Positions 46,968 to 56,998 of a DNA stretch of 64,000 bases are shown piece by piece. This stretch comes from Neopestalotiopsis rosae (lineage: Eukaryota > Ascomycota > Sordariomycetes > Amphisphaeriales > Sporocadaceae): the NCBI GenBank assembly GCA_023078685.1, contig JALGAS010000002.1, positions 4,898,001 to 4,962,000 on the forward strand, read 5' to 3'. Positions within the stretch are counted from its first letter, which is position 1; the number at the start of each line of letters is the position of its first letter. The notes beneath the pieces were generated by a model. That model did no database searches, was not told the origin of the DNA, and saw only the letters and a program-made list of their open reading frames with translations. The translations under genes and the position numbers were made by a program.

Positions 46968-48226
46968 ATGGCACCAGAATCGGTCAACGCAGTGAGCGGG
47001 CGTCTTACATTTCAAGAACAATTCAAACTCGTTGAACTTCCGGGTGGCCTGCGAGAGGGCCGTACTGCAAGGCGATTCATGAGTCAGAGAGCGGCATATG
47101 TTCCTGGTAGCGACTTACCGATTCCCCGTGGTTCCACCCCTGGTGGCTTACAATCGTTCATTCATAAAGCGGCTTTTGGAGGTCACGTATATAGCCAGGC
47201 TGGGCTGGCGGCATCAAAGACGTTTGCGTTGAACAGAGCGAATATTTCTGATGCTACAACTTTGAACACTTTTGGAATTCATGTAAGCAATAGAGAAAAG
47301 ACATAAAATGTTCATGGCCGACTGTGGCGTCTATCCGACCACATGACTGGGAATTTATATCATAATCGAATCATTCCTGTCGAGTTACTGACGAGCCTGG
47401 CCAGACTATACACGGATACTTTTCCGAGGCAGGTCTATCAGATCGGCCATTTATATACGAAGTCACTGCGATTGCCGAGAACCGCTCATTCCATAACTTC
47501 TTGGTCACCGTTCGTCAGCCAACAGGGCCGAGCGTCAGTCCAGTGGGTGACCACTTTCCACTAGAAGATTCCGAGCAGACACTTGGTCCCGTCTGTTTCA
47601 GCGCCTTGGTGTCCTTTAGACCGGCGACGGTATCACAAATAAAGGTGCAGAGTCCTTCAGCACAGACGCGATATGCAGACATTCTCAGCTTGCGGCCACC
47701 GTGGGCTTGGGATCCCGCTCCGCTGGTCGATATAGACGGCATCGTGGCAGCCTTGGGGACTTCAAAAATGGTGGGAAAGTTTCCCGTTGTGGACATGAGA
47801 AAGGTCGACATGACGGCGTTCAACGAGGGTAAACCACTTCACGAGAGACGCGAGCTCCTACTCTATCGCCTGTTGGCGCCCCTACCCGATACAGACCCGG
47901 ACGTGCACATCCTGGCGCACGCCTTTGAGGCCGACAGGAATGGTCTTCTCATGGTTGGAAACCACATTGGTTTCGGCTTCAACTACGGCCGTGCGGCGAG
48001 CTTGAGTTACTCATTCGTCGTGCATGTGAACGGGTCAGATGCCGTAATGCAGTTTGGCGAGGACGAGTGGTGGATACAAGAAGCCATTTTCCCGCGGGTC
48101 GAGGCAGGCAGAGCAATAATCATGAGCAACATCTGGAGCCCGAGAGGATTACACGTGGCTACAGAGTATCAAGACGGCATTATTCAGCGACAGTTGGAGC
48201 CGAACGAGAAACGCGGCAAGTTGTGA
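46968..48226 (+). CDS. Acyl-CoA thioesterase (TesB/Tes1 type)
   Basis: Predicted 378-residue double-hotdog enzyme hydrolysing acyl-CoA to fatty acid and CoA. Exons 46968-47282 and 47405-48226 flank a 122 nt intron in phase 0; splicing gives FGIHTIHGYFSEAGLSDRPF, the expected substrate-pocket segment. Exon 1 has FGGHVYSQAGLAASKTF of the first hotdog. Exon 2 has RSFHNFLVTVRQP, NHIGFGFNYGRAASLSYSFV, the conserved WWIQEAIFPR and SPRGLHVATEYQDGIIQRQ with the active-site Gln. The C terminus is RGKL, a weak variant of the PTS1 tripeptide, so peroxisomal targeting as in yeast Tes1 is possible but not certain. The start ATG at 46968 follows ACAGA; an upstream in-frame leader has no family resemblance. 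Confidence 0.88.
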
Positions 48227-49290
48227 GGTCGATCTCAACGATGAGACTCGCGCATTGGTTTAATGGTCGTGTCGCTAGGATCCCCGTCTCGATAGAGCCT
48301 TTCTTAAACAGATATGTGATAGATAGATAAGATGCAAGCACTTTTTTCTTCCCGAGGACCCTCGACAGGTACTAGATGTAGTGAGCCGTTGAGTGACGAT
48401 GAGGTAGTTGAATTGAACAGCAATATTGGTTGACATAACGTGTAGATATGAACAGCCTATGTTTGCTAAAATGCTCCTCGAGAGGAAAACCACACAATCC
48501 GTCGCCAACCTCAGTTTTTGATGAGTATGGGTCGTCAGATCAAGATGTTCGAGATGTTTGAGTCAGATCTTGTACTTGGGGCAAAGCATTTCACATCAGA
48601 ACTATGCAAATGTATTCTTTGCGAGCACCTCAAGTTGCTCGCAGACAAAGTTATTGGCGGAATATACCAACATGGTCAGGCAGATATAATTTGATTGGTG
48701 TTCCATCGGCTGCTGCCATGCCCTCAGCATATCTGAACTCTGGCTTGCTCGGAGCTTGAGCAGGAGCTAGGGCCAAGGCCGACCAGTGCGGATCCCTAAG
48801 CTACCGCCAGTGGGGCACCTTGAGCTGATTGAGCCCTGAAGGAGCGCGCTAGGCTTGGCTACAGAAAAAGCCAGATTTATTATTTTCCACGACGAGCTCT
48901 TCCATTTTCATCTTTTCCTTCCATTCCCTCAATCAATTCACTTCCTTTGGAAGCAAATTGACCATACCCACGCAAAGGGACACACTATGCGGCGAGCGGC
49001 GTAGTTGTTGCCTATATACACTACCTATCTCGCTTGTTTTACCTCCTTGGTTGTGTTGCCTGATTTCTTCTGGCCCTCGCCTCGCGTCGCGTTTCTTCCT
49101 TCCGTCCCACTACCCCAAGGCGAGCTGCCTCGTGTCCTCATTTTTTTTTTTTTCGTAATCAAGCTGCGAACTTTACCTACCCACTTCACTACACTTCTGC
49201 ACTTCTTCGCATCTTGCCTTGCAGCAACTGTGTTCTGTCTTTATCTCCTGGCCATTGTAAAAGAAAGTCCGAAGAGGCAAGACCAACACA
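48227..49290. other. Intergenic region with C/T-rich leader
   Basis: The 3' side of the thioesterase gene, followed by the promoter and a C/T-rich leader (from about 48890) of the derlin gene, including a T13 tract at 49141-49153. No gene is supported. A 110-codon ORF over the leader is hydrophobic only because of its C/T content. Confidence 0.6.
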
Positions 49291-50505
49291 ATGTCAACCG
49301 TTGTGGACGCCTACTGGGCGACGCCCGCCATAGCTAGGTAAGCTTACCAACCAACCATTCCTTAACTTGTTTCCCGGTGGAACACAACGCTCACAGCCAC
49401 TTTCAAACAGGACCGTCGCAACCGTTATCTTCATATGCTCCGTCGGTGTCCACACTGAAATGCTCTCCAGCGGTCCTTTCTGGTTCCACTGGCGATTCCT
49501 CTACAAATTCCCGCCTGCTCTGTATCGACTCGTAACGAGCTTCCTGATCACTGGTCCCCAGATCGGTGTCCTCCTAGACACGTACTTTGTCTATTCCTAC
49601 TTGAGCCAATTGGAGAAAGGAAACTCCAAGTTCACGCGGAAGGAGGATCTGATCTGGTACCTGATGGTTGTCGGCAGCGTCATCATTGTAGGTCCTTGCA
49701 ACTCCTTACACGTTTTGCTCTCCCCTTCGTATCCGAAAAAGAAGTCCTTGACACGTGAATTACAACCCCTCCGTAACTACTCTGTTACACCTCAACATAT
49801 CTGCCCGCATAGTGGATTGCTTCTACAGCTATAGCGGTTCCTGGAATTGAGGAAGATCACCCCTGCATCGCGGCTGGTCCATCATTCGCAAACCTCAATA
49901 AAGGGCCAGTCGCGATGTGGGCATGGTGGGATGTCTATATGGATGACTTGAGCAAGGTCTTCGGACGTTGTTTGCTCAGGTGGTTTTTAGCGCCCTACAT
50001 TTCAATGCTCTCTATCTGTGTTTCACTGCCCTTGCATGTGTAAATGTGTCAACTGGTTGCTGACATAAGGCATCAGCTCTTGGATCAAGTCTTTCTTGGT
50101 ATCGGTCACTACCTCCCGGCATTGTTGATCGCCATTTGCTACACGGCCACCCAAGATCAGAGGGGTCAGACGGCACACTTTTACGTAGTCACCATCCCTG
50201 CTCAGCTGATGCCGTATGCTCTGCTCCTGTTGAATCTGCTTAACGGATGGATGATGGTCTATCTCGGTTTGTGTGGTTTGTTGGCTGCACATTTCCACGA
50301 CTTCTGCACTAGATTGTATCCCGAGTTTGGAGGAGGCCCGAATCTTTTGCCCACGCCATGGTTCATCTCGTGGCTCATCTCCACGCCTCGCGTGTCAAAC
50401 ACTTCGTACGGTTCCTCTTATGCACCGCCTAGGGATGATAAGCCCCGTAGCGGACCATTGCCAGATTCCTGGAGGAGTGCTGGACCAGGTCGACGCCTTG
50501 GCTAG
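49291..50505 (+). CDS. Derlin (Der1-like) ER membrane protein
   Basis: Predicted 250-residue rhomboid-fold pseudoprotease that helps retrotranslocate misfolded ER proteins for degradation. Three exons: 49291-49337, 49411-49687, 50077-50505. Exon 1 gives MSTVVDAYWATPAIAR. Exon 2 gives RFLYKFPPALYRLVTSFLITG, the family signature before TM2, and DTYFVYSYLSQLE. Exon 3 begins LLDQVFLGIGHYLPALLIAICYT, matching the length of TM3 in other derlins, then GLLAAHFHDFCTRLYPEFGGG and a flexible C terminus ending GPGRRLG, as is common in filamentous fungi. The second intron is 389 nt, by far the longest in the window. Its acceptor (GCATCAG at 50076) was chosen for phase and TM3 length. With glucosidase II nearby it is a second ER quality-control gene. 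Confidence 0.88.
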
Positions 50506-50760
50506 AGCCAAGGTCATCAACGACTGCTCGATCAATAGTACATACCTCTCGTCTACTTCAGTAATGACAAACTACTATTTCATGCCTACGATACTAGAGA
50601 ATCACTTCTATCAGAATCCATGTCAGTGACTGATAATCAGTGACATTTGCCACATGTACCAAGTTATGGTATTTTGCCCATATCGGATAGTGATTATTAT
50701 TATTACTTGTCATGCCATGCCTGACATCGACGGGAACCACGTTAGTGATGGTTCTCCATT

Positions 50761-52504
50761 TCAACCGAACATCGAGCTCTTGCCGGTCCTGATTTCCGTG
50801 TCATGTATTCCCGCCATGAACCTGTGGTCGATAACCGTCTGCTCAATCGGACCCGCTGCTTCCCGCAACGGTGTTGTGTCCGAGAAGGCATCTGGACTCG
50901 GATATCTCCTTCGAGACGCACCTGGCGGCACATCTGGAAATCTGCTGTCCTCTCGAGACAGTGGATTCGATATGCTCGGCCCAGGCCACGTCATATCATC
51001 GTCCCGGGGCCTGTCTGTCGGTGTTGCGGCTTGGACTTGGATACTTGGTGGTGAATATCTCTTCGGTATCCGTATCCGAGGCACCGATGGCAATGTCAAC
51101 GATGGAACTTGAGGTTGTCGAACGCTCCTAGACGATGCGCCAGCAGCTATTGATTTTGGTCCACCAGGGGCCCCTAAGGGAGGCGGTGGCGGTACTCTCA
51201 AAGCTTCCGATGCTTCAGCTGCTGCCAGGTATGCCTGGAGTGCGTATGAGTCTGGTTTATTTGGTTTGGCGTTTATATGACGAGGTGGGGAAGGAGCTCG
51301 ATTCGTTCTGTTGGAGTTCCGGCTCATCGCCCTTGGTAAATATGCCGGGTGCGTAGGTATTGCGCTTTGGTGGCCTGCGCCTGGTTTATTAAGACCGAGA
51401 CTGCCGTTTGAAGGACGAGAACGTAATTCTTCTTCGATCTTGTCGTAGTATCTTCCATTACAGTACTGATATTGAGCGCGAAGCTCATAGTCTGCTAGTT
51501 GTGAGGTTTGTCTCATATCGCCAGCAGTGAAGCCGCCCTTTGAGGATGGCGTGACTGATCGGTTTCCACTCGATGCGTGAAAGTCAGGATTGAATTCTTT
51601 CTCCAAGGCTTTCTGCTTCCGATAATATGCGACGAATAGTGCACTTCCACCGAGGAATAGCAGAGATGTGCCAGCAGCAATGCCCACAATTGCCCCTGTT
51701 GTCATGGTCTGGCTGTCGCCTACGCCCTCGTCTGTTTCATTACTCGGAGGAGCTGTGATGTTCACTGCCTCGCTTACAAAAAGCGAGCCACTGAGGCCAA
51801 GTAGATGACCAGCCTGGGGCTTTTGCTGGCAGCCAGCGTCGAGTGCAATCAGGACTATGAATAGATTTTAGCAAATGATGGGCTGTTGGGTCGGATGGCA
51901 TCTTACAGTTCGAGACATACACCTGATCCGTGCTCGATTGCAGACATTGCACACAAGAGTCGACGCTGCTACCATTGAATTTTCCGTTGTCTGCTGAGCA
52001 ATAATCATACGTTGCATTGACTGCAGAGTCGTCCAGGCCTCCTGTCTCCAAGGCTGTCTTCAACGGAGCGCACGCGTAGTTGATGTCGCAAGGAGAGCTG
52101 ATATTCGACACTGGTTCGGGAAAACCGTACAGGCATACGTCGACGGCATATCGAATATTGTCTAGAATCTGTCAGTATATCCAGGAGTTCCTGCATTTGT
52201 CGAAACTTGGTCTGAACATACAGATGAACCAGCCAATATCGCTTTCGCTATCACTAGAATCTTGGCTACTTTGCAAACAATCGACGCAGTTCTTGAACTT
52301 GATTCCTTTGCTCGACGTCATATATTCTGCATCGTGGCAGGCGATATCGGTGTAGTTTGTTGTGGAGGCAGCCGGATCCAATGGATCACCGTCGGCGTGA
52401 TCGAGGCAGAAAGCAGCACATGTTGAATTCGGCGAGACTTGGATTGCCACGACCGACGCCAGGAAGACGCTTATGAAGCTGATGTAGGACAATAACGGAG
52501 CCAT
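50761..52504 (-). CDS. Receptor-like type I membrane protein with 12-Cys ectodomain (copy A)
   Basis: Predicted 543-residue surface protein of unknown function. Three exons on minus: 52504-52222, 52161-51907, 51854-50761. Signal peptide about 1-20; ectodomain to about 230 with N-x-S/T sequons; one Gly-rich helix (TTGAIVGIAAGTSLLFLGG, about 231-257) with AYYRK stop-transfer; cytoplasmic tail of about 285 residues rich in Pro, Ser and Arg, including VPPPPPLGAPGG and several S-P sites. The 12 ectodomain cysteines fall in two similar sets of six, each with a C-x2-C-L-Q-S-S core. The gene at 62196-63640 shares all 12 in order and the positions of both introns used here (YN before RYA, and NF before L). 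Exon boundaries are strongly supported by that comparison. The C-x2-C spacing is not that of CFEM or WSC domains. Confidence 0.8.
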
Positions 52505-53134
52505 TTTCAACGAGTGACGAACTCCGTAAGAAAGTGCCTGGAATGCACGTACAGAATAGGATCTTTCTATCGTTGGCTTTTAGGCATTGTTCAAAGACGA
52601 ATAGTCCAGTTACTTTGCAAAAGTAACTATCATTCGGTACTGATTCATCTTGAAGAGATCACTGTTGTAGTTTCCACTCATAAGGAAGAAAGTTAGTCGT
52701 TATATTCCTTCTACAGACGTTAGGCTGCACGGCTGGCGGTTCCGGATCATCACAACCCTGGTCAATTTGGTTGTACAGGGTTCCTAGAATAGCACAGTTT
52801 TGTGGAGGCGACTTCGAGAATGCACGCCTAAGCCAATTGGATCGTAGTAATGGTTCTTCAAGACAACTTTAGTCGCCCTGACGCTATCGTGGAAGAGAGC
52901 GAGGTTACGCGCAGAACCCCCCTGCCCCAGAAGTCAGTCTTTGAATGTCGTCGGCCAATCATCGAAGGCTATTTGCATGCAGATGTCCAGGACTGCACCT
53001 CTTCCCCGAGATGGAAAAACAAATTGTGGGGTGGTGTGGAAGCATGATAGGACAGGAGAGAATAACTGAAATGCGGGCGGCAGACTCACAGACGCCGGCC
53101 TCACATGCGACCGCCTGGCGCTTGTTCGTGATGC

Positions 53135-53164
53135 CCACAACGCGACAACGCGACAACGCGCGAC
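53135..53164. repeat. 8-bp tandem repeat ACAACGCG
   Basis: Three tandem copies of ACAACGCG, the last slightly altered, in the intergenic region upstream of copy A of the receptor-like gene. No known element matches. Confidence 0.7.
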
Positions 53165-56159
53165 CGTTTGGCCTTGCAGAAATATGGAGTGCCATTTCAG
53201 CTCAACAGTACCAGCCAACAAGATCTCTATGATCACTATCTGTGAAGTGAATTCACTAAAGCAGAAATGATTCTCAAGACGACAGACGAGTTCCATGGAT
53301 GCTTGTCCATTCCTCTCTATCGCACAGAGATACTGAATTCATATACATCTGTATCAACCAGAAGACAAACGCCAACCCCGTCTACGCTGAATTCGCCCTC
53401 GGCCACCTAGGTAAGCAGGCAGGTATGCATGCACACTGGCGTGGGTCTTCGGGCGCAGCCGGAGAATGAAACGACGAGGAGATTAGGATCTGGACTTCAA
53501 TCCCTCACCGTTACATTGAGGCACTTTGTATGCATGCTGCTGTACATGTGCATCGGATAGGTGTCATTCAAGTGGTCATGACAGGTATACAAGTTGTTGA
53601 GGTACTGAATCGTCCACTCTGCTGCATGTTGATATTGATTCTCGGCATGCTGTAATGCATCTTTTGATGCGACTATCTCAATCCTTCACGATGTACTTTG
53701 TGGATATATAAACATCAGTGGCATTTGTTTGAAGAGACCTTCTCGACATCAGAACCTTCAACTTTTCCCAACGCGACATCGCCAATGAGGATATAACAGC
53801 GACATTAGTGACTCTCGCCAAATTAATCAAGATATATTTCGTTCCCTAGCAGACATGTGCATAACCTATATCTCAACAGATCGCGGGCTCTTCTTAATTT
53901 AACGACATGCAGCGCACTACGCATGGAGATGTCAACTAGTGTGCGCATCCAGATTACTTACCTGTTCCTGTTCACAAAGAAAATTGCCCATACCACGGTT
54001 TCATTCGTCTTCCGGCTGCTGGTTTCGTTTTCAAGACGACGGGATCAGCAGGTCTCTTCCATACACTCATTCTCTACACAGACATTCAGTTTATTTCATT
54101 GAATACGCTAATAATCAAGGCTGCAAACCATTTGCGATATCTCGAACGTCAATTATCAAATGACTTGAGCTACAAAATGTCTTGCTTTCCTGATGAAAAA
54201 TTCGACATCAATAGACCATGTCATTTAATGTAATCTGTTCGAGGCGATTGATGATCATGAAAATGACATGCAAAGGTGGCAAGTATCAGTTTGACTTGAT
54301 CTTCACTTTGAGAATACTGCAACAATCAATCGAGTAAGGTTTTTGATACCGTCAATGCATTGGCAGGACACTATAGCAACATCATCATCTATAACGGCGT
54401 CGTATTTGCTCGAGTTCATTTTATTACACGTAAGAAATTAGTATATGATTCATACTAGGCTTGACATGTACGGCATTCCGTGCCATATCTAATGCAAATA
54501 ATTTTATCGTCTTCAAGTCAACAATGACGGTACCCATGTCTCAACTACAGTGTGGGTCGTGGCTCTAAGAACTCGTTTGAAGACTGAAATTTTTCATCTT
54601 ACTCATACGTGTATTTCTCAACTCGATTACATGTATATATCTAATATCTATATGTTTGTAAGTAATTCGCGTTTTACTCAGATTCCAGGGATCAGAAGGG
54701 TAAGCAAGCTCCGGTCTCTCGAGCATCGAGATATTGACTGAGGGCTTCCAAAGTGTGGTGTCACATTTTTCAAGCCAGAAACGATTTTGTTGCGTGCTGC
54801 ATGGAATTCTTAGCTCATTAAGTCAATATATGGAGATGCTTTATGATGACGGTTTGTTTGTGCTTGATTTCGAGGTTCGCAAGTTCGTAGGACCATCTGA
54901 GACCTTTCGGGTGACATCAGAGTATGTTCAGCGGGGTACCCTGTACATTAAATGTAAGCCACCACCGATCATAAAGGCAAGCAATACGGTGCCGGAACAT
55001 AAGTTCGCATACTTCCGCTCCGAAATGGGGAACATGACCATACTACCGTAGATCTACCCAAGCATTCATCGATCGTGACAGCGTTCGTGCTTTCGCAGCT
55101 TTGCGCATATTCGAGAAAAGAGGTGTATCTTTCGAACATCCGCAAACGGAGGATGCAATGCTTGTTCTCGAGACTGCTGTCAATGATGCCTTGACAATCA
55201 GGCAGGGCAAGGCAGTACATACGCGTCCGGGCTTGTCAATAAGCACGGCCGGCTTATACACGCGAAAAATACATGATGTGGCAATGTCGATTGGCTGATA
55301 AGTCTTGACCTGCGATCAACACCTGATCGCTGAGAGCAGATCGTAGTGTGCTGTTGGCGACGGCCGTTTGGAGTGATCAGCAAAGAACAACACATTGGGT
55401 ATTGATGGCGCAGACATGCAGTTCTCCTATGATTTTTTCTTCCCTGTCTAGAGATGTACATACGGTGCGGATGATCCATTGCTAGATGCAAGCCAAGTGG
55501 GCACGGCGCTTAGATGAACGCACGGCCACGTCGACGCCCAATAGCACGCGCAGTGCTCAACAGGAAATGGGCTGCAAAAATACCAACAGAGGGTCAATCA
55601 AGGCATCTGAATCGATACCAAACTGTCGGGACCTACTAAGTCTAGCTGGATGCTCCGATAGGTGCCATACACACATATGCTGGAGACCACATGATTGCGA
55701 CAGCTAACCAGAGTTGAGGAAGTAAACGCTCGTCCGGCCGAGAAATGAGCTCGAGACAGCGAAGTAATCGCCCAATACTAATGTGGCATGTCAATCTTTT
55801 ATGAAAAGCATCAAGAACCTCAGCAACAAATCATAGCCGGAGCCGAGGCATCATTACTAAGTACTATCATCTACGTCGTAGAATTGTACTCAGGCCTCTA
55901 GCCTTTGGGGGCTACGGCTCAAGTATGAGCATGCAGACTTGCGACACCAATAAGATAGGCTGCTGCCATCTATCAACATTGCCCGTAATGTCCCATGCCT
56001 GGTTGAGACTGAGATGCCTCAGAGTATTTCATCTACTCTGTACAGCATGCGTGAGCGACATTTTGTGACATCTTCTGCACATATTCTCAGCAGGGCTGAG
56101 ATGTCGTGTCACTTTGCACTTCACATCATGGGTACCAAGATGAATGCTTCTCGGAAATT

Positions 56160-56193
56160 GGGAAAGTGAAAGGTAAGGGAAGGGGGAGGAGGG
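56160..56193 (+). other. G-run cluster, possible G-quadruplex
   Basis: Four G runs of at least three (56160-56162, 56177-56179, 56182-56186, 56191-56193) separated by A-rich loops of 14, 2 and 4 bases on the plus strand. It meets a loose G-quadruplex pattern about 800 bp upstream of the amidase start. The long first loop makes it weak. Confidence 0.3.
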
Positions 56194-56998
56194 AGGACCG
56201 AGAGGCCTGGAGGTTGGTGCCAGCCTGATTGATCCCTATCTGAAAGATGCGGTGCAGGCCTGCGTGCATGGTGCAATCTGCCCAACCAGGATCAGATCAT
56301 GTCCACGACCCTTGCAACAAGCTGGGGAGACAGCGGTAAATATCAGACTCTCGTTGGTCCATTCACGTTCAGTTGCCCAATCATCGACCCTCCCGACTCC
56401 GGAACAGTTGGACACGGCTTTCGTTTGGTGCAAGGAAGAGCATCGCCCTATCGACTTGATGGACGGACTCGTGGCCCCCATTACTTGCGCATCCCACGGA
56501 GTTTCCTTCCTGTTTTCCCCCATCTCCTTCTCGTTCTGCGCCCCACAAGATAGCGACCCGGGGATCTCTCGTCTACCTTTCCTTGGTATTTAGCGAACGC
56601 ATGCAGCCCCGACCTATTGGTAGATTACATTACACGCCTACCTAAATGTTGGTACAGTAGGTATGCACAGTGCATCGGAAGTGGGTAGATCAACCCAAGG
56701 TAGGTTACCTGAGGTGTTCATCCCCGTTATGTTTGAAGGCGAGCTAAGCCCTTAGCCTTAGGGGTCCACTGAACCCGCCCTCTAAAGTCGCCCTAGCCCC
56801 ATCCCCTCTTTGGTCCAACAAGTCCCCAATCCCGCTTCACTGGACTTTCTACATATCTATGTCTGAACAACCGCTTCACAGCAGTCGTCGCCAAATATCT
56901 CGTTGTCTCGAGCAACACGCGGGGCCGTCTCGCAGGTGATTGTGTGTATTCTCGATCGTTGACATTGCACGTCGAGGTTAAAAAGTGGCACCTTCAAG

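Larger units (their letters stand above)
52505..56998. other. 4.5 kb intergenic region, partly A/T-rich
   Basis: The longest gene-free stretch after the left flank. The part from about 53600 to 54700 is visibly A/T-richer than its surroundings, and it could be an old mutated repeat. ORFs at 54734-55051 and 55044-55298 (plus) read adjacent in different frames; the second contains RAFAALRIFEKRGVSFEHPQ, but neither matches a family I know, so a decayed gene is only a possibility. The last kilobase should hold the promoter of the amidase gene. Confidence 0.45.
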
